In this document: positions 22,841 through 32,329 of the stretch, piece by piece
How the letters are laid out: each line of letters starts with the position of its first letter
How positions within the stretch are numbered: the stretch's first letter is position 1
From: Hysterium pulicare CBS 123377
Lineage: Eukaryota; Ascomycota; Dothideomycetes; Hysteriales; Hysteriaceae
Length of the DNA stretch: 32,968 bases
Reading direction: 5' to 3'
NCBI GenBank assembly: GCA_000467715.1
Contig: AJFK01000887.1
Coordinates: forward strand, 1 to 32,968
Program-made: the position numbers and the translations under genes
The notes under the pieces: model-generated
The model's input: the letters and a program-made list of their open reading frames with translations, nothing else
What the model was told of the DNA's origin: nothing
Databases searched by the model: none

Positions 22841-23344
22841 CTAGACCTCTGCGCGTCCGGTATGCAAAGAGCGACCGTGCCTATTCTTGAAGAAGATAAA
22901 AGCCCCATAACACGCCGTCCCGAACCAAAGCAGCATATTGACAAGGTCAACCCAGACTGCATGCTTCATGCGCACGATCCCCGCATCGCCCTCCGGGTTC
23001 TCCTTGATGTACATCTTGCCAAAGAGGCCGAAAAGCGCGAGGTACAGGACCCAGACGACGAAGTCCCAGGCGAAGAAGAACCAGGCTTTGATCAGCGGGA
23101 CCATGTATACGAGGGCTGTGACGGCGGAGATGCCGGCGACGGTCACGGCGTAGACCCATTTTGAGTCTGCGTATTTGTGCGCTTGGTGGGCGTGGTGGAG
23201 GTCGGTGCCGTAGAGACCGGCGACTGTGAGGGCGAGGACGAATTGCAGGAAGCGGGCGAGAATGCGCAGGATGCCGCCGAATGTGAAGTCACCGAAGCGG
23301 GAGGAGGGGACCTCTGATTTCATGGATTTGCGGAAGGGGAACAT
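22841..23344 (-). CDS. MARVEL-like four-helix membrane protein
   Basis: A single exon of 167 aa. Four hydrophobic segments are clear at about 23-43, 62-85, 88-110 and 129-151, with short cytosolic ends. The N-terminus FGDFTFGGILRILARFLQFVLALTVAGLYG suits the first helix of fungal MARVEL proteins, where a polar or basic patch leads into the helix. A charged loop (KENPEGDAGIVRMKH) separates helices 3 and 4. MARVEL proteins organise membrane domains such as eisosomes or vesicle apposition sites; nothing here shows which. The gene is alone, with long flanks on both sides. The topology is seen directly; the family call is from pattern. Confidence 0.8.
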   Translation of the reverse strand: MFPFRKSMKSEVPSSRFGDFTFGGILRILARFLQFVLALTVAGLYGTDLHHAHQAHKYADSKWVYAVTVAGISAVTALVYMVPLIKAWFFFAWDFVVWVLYLALFGLFGKMYIKENPEGDAGIVRMKHAVWVDLVNMLLWFGTACYGAFIFFKNRHGRSLHTGRAEV

Positions 23345-24395
23345 TTCCGTGGATGGAGAAGTTGAAAGTCGGCTTGGATGGTCTTGATTGGCGGGTGTAT
23401 TAAGTGTGAGCGTGAACGCTATGTGTGCTTGTTCCGGACAAGAGTGGATTTCGAAGTGTGGGTTGATGAAGAGGAGAAGAGAAATGGATCGGGCGAGCGG
23501 TGATAAAATAGCTTTTGGTGAGTGGTGGAGATGGTGGTGTGTTGAAGTTGCACAATGTCGTTGTTCTTGACTTTATGAAGTGACAGGGAGGTCGAAGGTA
23601 TGACGCTATTAGCGATGAGTCTGGGCTTGCCGGGCAGCGTGTGACACCTCTTCCAGATGAAGATCGACAAAGGAATTACACTGAAGAGGAAAGCCGATGG
23701 ATGGAACCGATACAAAGAGAACAAAGAGAAAAACACGCCGTGAACAATGCTACAAGGAAACACACCCGAACTGTCAAAGTCGGGCAACAACAAGAGAGAG
23801 GAATGAAATATTAGAGAAGGCGCGAACTGGTCGAACTGACGAGATGGTAGACAAGCAACAATGTGCAGTTATATATGTGGTATGCCCTTCAGGCAGCGTT
23901 GCACCACTCCACGCTCTTTTTGGCAGCTGTTTCGAATTCGCCGCTGGAATGCAGTTGCACCACCAAGCCGTGACCCCGCCAAGCGACCCTGGCATCGAAT
24001 CGCTCGGCCTACGCAATGGCGGGCGCTAACACCTCCAAACCCTGCAGGGGCCATGACTGGCTGACAGTGAAGCAGAACATTTGGCCTGTAACAAAGGCGA
24101 CTGTATTTTGGTGGTGTTTCATCCTCCAGCGGGTCTGGAGAACGGCCGACAGGTACATGTCTGACGTGCAGCCGCCGTCGAGTCAATCTGCGCGTATCGA
24201 CCTGTAGCATCGTCTTATTTCTGGCGTGAGCTGAGGACCGGGTTCGAGGACCACAAGATTTGGGTCAGACCGACGACCATAATACATCACATGAACTGAC
24301 AGTTTCTATTGAAATTCATATTAGTTTGACTGACACGTCTTGCTTTTTTTAATACGCGACTCCGAATCCCCAGACACGCAGAGTGGAGACTCCAT
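23345..24395. other. Intergenic, upstream of the MARVEL-like gene
   Basis: This 1-kb stretch is the MARVEL-like gene's 5' flank and the GST gene's 3' flank. Several short overlapping ORFs, for example 23419..23793 minus and 23869..24210 minus, have random-looking composition rich in Arg, His and Cys. A GGGTTCGAGGACC stretch near 24240 recalls a tRNA T-loop, but no cloverleaf forms. No feature is called. Confidence 0.4.
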
Positions 24396-25433
24396 TTATG
24401 GGGAAGCATATTTATATCCATACTGCTCCTTTGCCTTCTGGATCGCGTCCTTGACGTCCTTCTCCTTTGCCGCAAACTCCGGATCATCCTTCAGTCTCTG
24501 TGCGTACGACTCGTTTCCAAATGGGCTCTTCGATGGCACAGAGATACCCTTTTGCACCGCCGGACGTGCCAGGATCCTCTGCCACCACTTTTTCAGATTC
24601 GGGAATTGTTCCAGATCGACACCCGTGAAGCTGAGCGCGTTTACCCAGCCAAAGCTCGCAATATCCGCGATACTGTATTTGTTTCCGACCAGGTAGTCTT
24701 GCGTCTTGAGGTGGCTGTCAAGGATGCCGACTAGTCGCTCCGTCTCTCCAGTGTATCGCTGCATGCCGTATGGGATGCGCTCTTTCGTGAACCTCTATAT
24801 AAGTTGTTAGTATACATCTGCGAACCATTGGACTTTGACAACTCACGTTGAAGTGGTTCGCCTGTCCCTGCATAGGTCCAAGACCACCATGCTGCCATGC
24901 CATCCACTGCTCAGCTCGAGAGATATCGAGAGGGTCGGTGAAGCTGAACTTGTGGTCCGGGTCATAGTGGCGCGTCAAATATGCCAGAATAGCTGTCGGT
25001 GGTTAGCTTGACAACTCTGTAACGGGCTGTCAAAAAGCTTACCAAGACCTTCCTGCACCGCAAACCCACCCTGGTCATGATCCACAATGACGGGAATACG
25101 GCCATTGGGACCCAGCTTTGTGAACCAAGGTTCCTTCTGAATGTTCTGAGAGATGTTGATCCCCTGCCATGTATAGTCCTTTCCGTATGTCTCCTTGAGT
25201 TCTTCCAACAGAATTGAGGCTTTCACGCCATTGGGAGTGCCCCAGGTCAAAAGCTCAATGCCCTTGTTCGCCTTGAGGCCTGTAGGTCGGTCGTTGGCCA
25301 TTGTCGTGTCAGGGAGGACTTGTAGGAATCGTTTGGGTGTGGTATGGATCTGGACGCGGTGGCTGAAGGGCTTTCGTAGAATGGGCTTGAAGCTTCTTTG
25401 TAGCTGTAGCAGGGTAAGTCGGTTCAGTGACAT
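24396..25433 (-). CDS. Glutathione S-transferase, Ure2-like
   Basis: Three exons, 25433..25043, 24992..24847 and 24794..24396, give 311 aa. The introns are 50 and 52 bp (GTAAGC with branch GCTAAC and acceptor CAG; GTGAGT with branch CTAAC and acceptor ATAG). Splicing joins VQEGL to AILAYLTRHYDPDHKF and NHFN to RFTKERIPYGMQRY, the usual order of Ure2/YfcG-type GSTs. The thioredoxin-like N-domain shows TPNGVKASILLEELK and NGRIPVIVDHDQGG. The helical C-domain includes LVGNKYSIADIASFGWVNA. Such enzymes conjugate or reduce substrates with glutathione. The first 44 residues are basic and hydroxylated, like a mitochondrial presequence. A second in-frame Met at residue 45 (MANDRP) would give the 267-aa cytosolic length usual for the family. 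Confidence 0.92.
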
Positions 25434-25722
25434 GGAGTTAGCTGGATGGAAGAGTAAAGAGGGGTAATATAGTGAGCTTCCAACGTAATGCTGTTTGCTT
25501 GAGTAATAAAATGCTTAGAAATCATCTAGGTGACGCTTTCCCCAATCTATCATAACGCGGGGCAGTACGGCGCAAACTCCGGCGGCGTTGAGACATGTTG
25601 ACATCGATGAAGAGCATCCTCGGACATATCGCGGTGCGATATGGTTGATGATACCTAATCCACGGGTGCTGATGGCGTGATGATTTACGGGATGGCTTAC
25701 TAATGCCATCAACAATTTGACG

Positions 25723-25938
25723 AAGGTGGGAAAATCCCGGGATGTAAGCGCTTGCCGTATAATGCACCACCACCCGATTAGACCCTAGAAGAGTCAGCAA
25801 CACTGTCAATAAATATCTTGGAAGGCTTCTTGAGAGTTTCAACTAATAAAGGTCTTGCAAGTAGAATAGTTAATATATTGCCCAAATTCAAGGGGTCACT
25901 GTACGGCAACCGCTAATATCCCGGGATTTTCCCACCTT
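25723..25938. mobile_element. MITE-like element with terminal inverted repeats
   Basis: The 21 bases at 25723..25743 recur exactly as the reverse complement at 25918..25938. Similarity continues inward to about 41 bases per arm with roughly five mismatches, ending in TTGCCGTA-type sequence. The arms enclose a non-coding interior, for a total of 216 bp. That size and structure suit a non-autonomous DNA transposon. I see no clear target-site duplication, so the exact ends and the superfamily are unresolved. Confidence 0.6.
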
Positions 25939-25951
25939 GAGAGTTTCAACT
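25829..25951. repeat. 16-bp direct repeat at the right end of the MITE-like element
   Basis: The sequence cttgagagtttcaact occurs at 25829..25844 inside the element and again at 25936..25951 overlapping its right end. The spacing is 107 bp. It may mark an internal duplication or the footprint of a nested insertion. Confidence 0.5.
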
Positions 25952-26610
25952 CCTCATACATCTCTCAATCAATGCAGTTGATGAACACACCGAAAAGAGA
26001 TGCGTATTGAAAATATCTAGCAGCATGCGAACCAAGCTTCGAGGTCATTCTTCAGGAACAGGCCCCAGGTAGTCAATCATCGATACCGCAGCTTATGATT
26101 CAAATATCTCTTGAAGTCCGTCAGGAAAGATTAGGACGATCCTTGGAGCATTTATGTTACTCGCTACGTTGGTTATTGAAGTTGAGAACAATGTCTCTGT
26201 TCGAAGACAGTAGAAGAGTGTTTTAGGTCTGGAGCCAATCATCATTTTCACAGCCTTAGGCCATGGCGCAGCTGGCCGATTTGGCAGGCGTACTCCAGCC
26301 TTGTTACCTCTGTCGCCAGCATTTCAACAACTCTACGTCGAGTTCGGATCCTTTGTGATCGCATCTTCCCATGAAGATCCAATTTGGTTTCACGCACTCA
26401 AATGCATAAGGTACAACCCCAAATACGCCTGATCAAGTGAGGTCCTAATCGGAAGCAGGCCCCTAAGTCATACCCTCACCTCACATACAATCCAGAGCCC
26501 AAGCCAGCTTCGTGTAACATCTTCCCATGCAGACCCAACGTTCAGCTTTTCTTGTCAAGTCCTTTGCAATCCCTGAAATTCAGTCGTCTCCGCAAACCTA
26601 GGCTCCCAGG

Positions 26611-28659
26611 ATGATGACTGCGAGGCCACACATGGGTCCCTTACATATTCGAGAAGGCGATGAACTCGTTTTAGAGGACAACTCCTGTTTACCGTACAAA
26701 CATGTGAGGATGCTAGGGCATGGGAAGTCATCAATTGTGGAAATGGTCCAAGATAGGAATACCGGCTCCGTTTTTGCTCGCAAGCTGCTACTTCCTTCTG
26801 GAAACCGAGAGGAGAGACGGACAATATTTGAGAATGAGATAGCAATTATCCGTCGTCTCAAACCTAATTGTCATGTCATTCGTGTTTTTGCCACTTATAG
26901 TACGAAACAGGAGATAGGCATCATCCTCGACCCGGTTGCAGATGGTGGTGATTTGGCGGATTTCTTACAAGAATACCAAGACTCCAGAGCGGCCAACAAT
27001 GTGAATCCCGAGAAAACTAAGATCCTCGGGCGCTCCTTTGGGTGTCTAGCGAGTGGTCTAGCATTTATGCATCTCCACACAATAAGACATAAGGATATCA
27101 AACCCAAGAACATTCTGATACACAGAGGCTTGATGATCTATACGGATTTTGGATACTCTCTCGATTACAGCTGCACTGGTATAAGCACGACTGCTGGGAG
27201 ACCTGGACCTTTCACTCTAAAGTACGCCGCTCCGGAACTTCATGATATTGATTGGGGTCCTCGGAATTCGAAATCAGACGTATTTTCACTTGGGTGTGTC
27301 TTCCTGGAGAGTCTCTCTGCGCTTGGCGTCGAATGTTTACCACACGACTTCCAAGGATGTTACCACAATAGTATTGAGGAGATTGGGTCAAGACTAAGTT
27401 CTTCCAGCTGCGCGTTGTCTGATGTGGCTAGTATCACCATAAACATGCTTCATCGCTCACCAGAAGAGCGATCTTCAGCGAACACTATCAAGTCACAGCT
27501 TTTTCACTGTACATTAGGGGCTATTGGGAGCGGATGCGGGTTCAGATTCTGCAACAATTGCATAATCAATATGTTCAGTCACACCTCGGCGCTCGAGCCC
27601 CAATCATTCAAAGCCAGGTCGGAGGGGCCCGAAATTAATGGGCATAATGGGCAGAGTACATCCCGGCCTACGCTTAATCATGGACTGCACAATGGGTTTG
27701 TCTTCCCTCTTCAATATATAATGCTTCTTTAGAACGTCCATCAGCTAACGAAAACTTCAAGCCAACACCTAGATTTTCATAATATTCAACTGCTATACGG
27801 ACAGAATACGAACGGCACTACTACGAGACGTGCTTTCAATGAAGCATATTCCGAACCAACGCAGATAGACTACCAAAATCCAAGAGTGCGATTTTACCAT
27901 AGTTCAAACGATCCTTCCCCTCTTTCTGACACGAACCTTAATCAGGCCTTCCCTCGACGTCCGCTTTCATCGGCTTTTCGTCCCGCTTCGTCTGACTTGG
28001 AAGTATTAGAGCCAGTCGAATGGATCCAGATCCGGAGACCATGCCCGTATTGCGACCATGTTGCAAAGTGTCCATCTGAGTACAGGTGGGTCTTAATCTT
28101 ACCCATCAAATCCGTCAATGCTAATACAAGTGCGATATAGAAAGCATGTTGAGAATCACACACCTTATAAGTGTGACATCAAGGATTGTCAAAGAGGTCC
28201 CAAGGGCTTCACTACTGTCAATGATCTTAATCGACATAAGAGAAGTGTCCACCGCATAGGTACTTTGCGGCAATACCGATGTGCTTCTGCGCATTGCAAG
28301 AAAAAGGAGAAGATTTGGCCCCGCCTAGAAAACTTCAAGGGACATGTGCATCAGATGCACATAGATGAAGACGAGGTCGAACTTATCGCAAGGTATAACA
28401 ACACTCTAGATGTCGATGACCTGACCTTGCTAAATACTGCAGATCTGCCTTGCCATACAGGACCGATGAGCGTCTGAGGCTTGATTCATCAGACATGACA
28501 CTTGCCGGCCTATCGACGTATCCTCTTAGTGATGATTTATATCGCACCCCCCATCTATACGACAACTGGGAGGCATTCCAGAACGATCCTCTCTTTAGCC
28601 ATACTAACACGCAGCCGTCAATAGACGTGGGAGTAAATATGTATAAATCGGTAAAATGA
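26611..28659 (+). CDS. Protein kinase fused to three C2H2 zinc fingers
   Basis: Four exons, 26611..27695, 27762..28085, 28141..28392 and 28443..28659, give 625 aa. The introns are 66, 55 and 50 bp (GTTTGT/GCTAAC/CAAG; GTGGGT/TGCTAATAC/ATAG; GTATAA/TGCTAAAT/GCAG). The kinase domain (about 30-300) has LGHGKSSIV, Lys58, Glu76, catalytic HKDIKPKN with Asp162, DFG (179-181) and APE (207-209), so it looks active. After a linker rich in Asn and Gln come three fingers: CPYC...H...H, CDIKDC...HKRSVH and CASAHC...HVHQMH. The last exon encodes a short disordered tail. The first intron is in frame and contains a TAG (27730-27732), so an unspliced RNA would give a 373-aa kinase without fingers. The function is unknown; signalling to DNA or RNA is an inference from architecture. 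Confidence 0.82.
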
Positions 28660-29470
28660 ATCGAGAAGTCAGGTAATCCAAACTAGTATTTAGTCTCGGG
28701 GCTGCAGCAGCGTCACCCGTATTGGCATGCAAGCATTCAAGATAGGCCTGCTCGAGACGTAAAACAAGTCTCGACGTCAGCACTGGCTCAGGACTCGGCT
28801 CTCTATCTGTTCCACTTTTCTAACTAATCATGATGAAATGGGCCCGATTCGAGATTTCTTTTCTCCTTGGTACAAGTGGACAGCAGAGGGAGTGATTTAC
28901 CTTGTATCTGTTTGTGAGGTATCTACGGTTGAAAGAAGAAGTGCATGGAAGTAAGCGAGGCGCTGGAGCGTAGTTTGGGGAGGGGAAGCTATTGAGCAAT
29001 CGAAGTTATTTGGATTTGTGAAGCACTCAGGATATTTCGATTTATCATTTTAGGCCGGGAGCGCTTCTAGGAACTCCTATACTCTCAGCCTTCTTCTATC
29101 GATGACGTGGACGCGCCACATGCAAATCGCAAGGAAATACATCTAATCTCTTCGACATTGATATTCCAAGAGCCGCGTACAACCAATAGTAATAACAGTC
29201 AAGGCCAGTGAGATTAAAACATATACCCTGAAGTGAGTGGCGATTACCAAGTGCGTGCTTTGGTCGTGAGGCACACCGTCCTGCTTTACTTGGACCAAAT
29301 TCGAGCTGAATATCGTCTGGCAACAATTTAGCGCTGACGAAAGGGTTAGAGCAGGAAAAACGAACCGCTATCAATGACGCTGGAAGAAGGGAAGGAAGGT
29401 GGATGTATAAGTAAGAGGATTCTTGAGGACCTTAAATAGGAGGACAATCCACCTAATCCCACGCCAAACT
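28660..29470. other. Intergenic, nothing recognised
   Basis: This is the 3' flank of the kinase-zinc-finger gene, leading into the remnant small-protein gene. Only short random-looking ORFs are present, such as 29096..29374 minus. No signal-peptide exon for the remnant gene could be found here. Confidence 0.4.
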
Positions 29471-29788
29471 CTCTTCCTCTGGCAACTCTCCAACCTGCAG
29501 ACCTTCAACGGATCCCTGGGCGGCGCTTCCACATCCGCAATAACGAATTCTGGGAACAGTAAGAGGCCGTTCGAGATCGACGGAGAGACATTTACGGATT
29601 TCAAATCGGGGGCGCAGAGGACGTGGTATAGACGGCGAATGCAAATGGTGGTGGGAAGAGAGAAGATTGAGTGTGGGTAATTGTGGAGATCAGGAAGGTG
29701 AGTTTTGTGTGTTGTGTGGAATGCTAATGAGAACGTAGAGCAATGCACGCGAGCGCAGAGTCAGCCTGAGGTGCAGGGTTTCTTGTAG
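29471..29788 (+). pseudogene. Decayed copy of a small Cys-patterned fungal protein gene
   Basis: One frame reads NLQTFNGSLGGASTSAITNSG and then RPFEIDGETFTDFKSGAQRT. This resembles the conserved block of small, probably secreted fungal proteins, where a Cys-rich helix should follow. The continuation instead lies in two other frames: TANANGGGK, then LSVGNCGDQE. A good intron (GTGAGT at 29698, branch TGCTAATG, acceptor CGTAG at 29738, 41 bp) then joins to EQCTRAQSQPEVQGFL and a TAG at 29786-29788. The spliced tail CGDQEEQCTRAQ fits the family pattern C-x2-QE-x2-C-x2-AQ. A 5' exon with a signal peptide is not found. At least two frame shifts therefore suggest a pseudogene. The family comparison is from memory and should be tested by search. 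Confidence 0.5.
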
Positions 29789-30508
29789 GGGTCTGCTACA
29801 ACGATAATTCCGGATCCTGAGTTCGATGGGGGTTTGGTTTGTGATGCTTGAAATTTGCTTTTGTAATTGTAGTTCTGGATGCGGCACTGTAGAGGTTGCC
29901 AAAAGGAAAGGAAACGGAGAAAAAGTGCGACAGAGATATCAATGGAGTTACGCAGAATGATACCAATTGTAGAAAGCTGAGTAGAGGAGTTAACTTATGT
30001 GATTTGAAATATAAATCAGACGCTCTTCATGGATTGAAGTAAGCCCCTAAGCATCAATTGCGCTCACAGCAATCACCTGTTCCTCCCATTTCTTTTTCAA
30101 TCATCGCACAGCGCTAGCCATTTCTCGCTCCTTCCATGACGTGAATGCTTAAGTAGAAGGGAGCGAGCGTGGGCTTCTACTGATCATATTCCTCACGGCT
30201 GTTCGGACAATGACCTCTTGCAGTCTGATAGTCCTCCGAGCGATCACACCTCGCTTTGGTATGCAAAGCTTTGGCATGGTTTAGGAAGTTCGCTGGAGGA
30301 AGAATTTTAGCTCAGCCGCAGGAAAAGACTGGGTCATAGGGACGGTGATAAGTGAGAATGAACAGAGCGAAAGATTGGACCTAGCGGCAAGTGCATGAAT
30401 GTGGCCGCGGACTCGATCTCTCGAGTCTCTCTGGTTTCCTTGGGCATTTTGGAGGTTCGTAATTCGATACCACGAGTAAAATCACAACCCGGCGGCCTCT
30501 AGGGCAAC
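29789..30508. other. Intergenic, nothing recognised
   Basis: This is the 3' flank of the DUF7708 gene and of the remnant gene. No ORF of note, repeat or RNA gene is seen. Confidence 0.4.
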
Positions 30509-32329
30509 CTATGTTGCTCGTCCTAAGGAACGAAGTAGATGTGGCTTAAGTTTCCCGGCTCCATTGGCAAATGTCGAGCTCGGGTTGGGTACATGGCACC
30601 TCGCCATGACTGAATTCGGTCCAATGATATGTCCGCTAGTTCCGGCAAGGGAAATCTTGAACGTCCCCTCTCCTTCACTCATCCAGGATACCGTAGAGAA
30701 TCGGCCTCTTTGGTAAGAAACAATTATAACTTTGAGCATGGAAGAAGGTCTTCGGGATACCAAGCCCTTCAAACACAGGACCAGCTCCTTGATTCCGGGT
30801 GCCAGAAGGTCATTAACATCCAGAACAATCAAGAGCTCCGGAATCGTGCTTACAACCAATGTAAGCAGCTCCAGCCAGTCTTGCGTAGATTTTGACTCTT
30901 TCAAGCGTTGTACGGTGATAGTTCTAGAGAGTGCTTCCGGGAACCGCAATAGAATTTGCCGAATGAACGATTTGAGAATATCCATACCGGAAATAGACAC
31001 CACATTACTCTTCCTCAGCACGTTAAAGCACCAAATAACGGGCACATTCACCGTCATTGCGAGTTGAACCATATCAACAACGAAATCTTTGGCATACTCT
31101 TTATTGAGAGAGTTGCCATCAACGTACAGTATTGCTGATTTTGGATCTTCTGCCCATGCACGCAGATGCCTCGAAGTCCAAACAGCTGCGGCCGATCCAC
31201 CTCTTGCCCTTCGGAGGTCACGTAAACTCTTTCCGACTTTGAGGTTCTCTTCCGGACTCGGAGCGCTGGAACAAAGGTAGTGCAGTACAGCATCTGCCAC
31301 GAAGGGCAATGGCTGCGCGCCAGTATTTACTAAATTGATCGGCGACTTTTGTACCTGTACGGGCTCTGGAGTGGCGTTAACCTCATCCTTTTGGCAAGGT
31401 GCTGTCATACCATTGAGTTCTCTGCAGTGCTGGCTGACATGTAGATCTCTAATTTCGGCAGACAGTGCCAATTGAGACCACATGTTAATCATTCGGCACT
31501 CTTCCTCGATAGCTTGCACACATTGAGCAAATTCCACTGCCCACGGTTTGGCAATCCCGATGAGCGTGCGAAATCCTTTTGTTTTCCTGCTCCACCGTGT
31601 AGCCTTCACGCAGAACATCAAGATGTGGCGGTACAGCTTTGAGGCTGTTGCCTGTATTGAAGACGTCGGATAAAGGGTCGTCCAACCTTCGATGAGCATG
31701 AGGAGTTGACCCACTTTAGAGAACGATTCGGCAATGTTGTATTTCAGTTCCTCATAGTTTACGGTAACCTACACCTCATTGGTGTCAGCATTCCATTCAA
31801 AGTCGTCTCCAATGGGCGACACTGACCAAGAAGAGGAACTTGAAAGCACCCCAGGCTAGAGACACATATTCGGGATGATGCTGAACGAGAACATCCATAA
31901 CGGCACTATAGTGATAGATACTTGCGGATAAGGACCTCCACAAGTTCATGGACCTGGATTTCCATTCTCCATGGTTTTCCTTCTTCAAGGCTGGGCCCTG
32001 TGCAGCATCTTCGATGACCGCCTTAAGGCTTTGTAGTGTGTTGTTACCGTTCAACCACAATTCTCGGTCCTTTGCCCGCCATTTGAACTCTTTCTTGCAG
32101 AAGGCGATCGCTTCCTCGTAGGCCTTGGCTGCAATTAAGTCACCTCTGTCGATGGTTAGTCTAACCCGGTTGAAAAGATATGATGGGAGATGGTTACTAA
32201 CTCGGTTCCGTCATCTAGAGATCTCCAAAATGTGGTTGTTCGGTCGTATGTTCTGGTCACAGGCGCTGCAGGTATGCTTCTAGGACCAGCTGATATCAAA
32301 GCGCTCGCTGTTGGCTCTGGTCTAGACAT
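30509..32329 (-). CDS. DUF7708-domain protein, NLR-like but without a visible P-loop
   Basis: Likely exons are 32329..32198, 32123..31827 and 31768..30509, giving 562 aa. The second intron (58 bp, GTCAGT..GTAG) is firm: it joins HHPEYVSLAWGAFKFLFL to VTVNYEELKYNIAESFSKVG, the hallmark of the DUF7708 helical domain found at the N-terminus of many fungal NACHT or ankyrin proteins. The first intron is uncertain. The best-looking acceptor (CAG at 32146, after ACTAACC) breaks the frame, whereas an AAG acceptor at 32124 keeps it. The C-terminal half has AILYVDGNS, VPVIWCFN and ELLIVLDVNDLL, reminiscent of a RecA-like fold, but no GxxxxGK[ST]. No ankyrin, WD or TPR repeats follow. The open frame upstream of the ATG at 32329 has no ATG. 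Confidence 0.7.

Larger units (their letters stand above)
25434..26610. promoter_or_regulatory. Divergent intergenic region between the GST and kinase-zinc-finger genes, with an inverted-repeat element
   Basis: This 1.2-kb spacer must hold both promoters, since the GST is transcribed leftward and the kinase gene rightward. A MITE-like element occupies 25723-25938. No other gene is recognised; the minus ORFs 25515..25842 overlap the element and look random. Confidence 0.45.

Noticed and set aside
24215-24290. Possible tRNA because of a GGGTTCGAGGACC stretch
   Set aside because: The flanking bases do not form a T-stem and no acceptor stem or anticodon arm could be drawn.
395-25433. A secondary-metabolite or detoxification cluster (reductase, ABC transporter, TmpA-like, epoxide hydrolase, GST)
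   Set aside because: No polyketide synthase, peptide synthetase, terpene cyclase, P450 or pathway regulator is present. The ABC protein is mitochondrial, and a cell-wall glucanase and an unrelated disordered protein lie between the candidates.
27730-27732. TAG read as the true end of the kinase gene, or as a nonsense mutation
   Set aside because: It lies inside a well-formed 66-bp in-frame intron, so splicing explains it better than truncation or readthrough.
29371-29748. Minus-strand ORF of 125 codons
   Set aside because: It is the antisense of the small-protein remnant, whose plus-strand frames and intron are more convincing.
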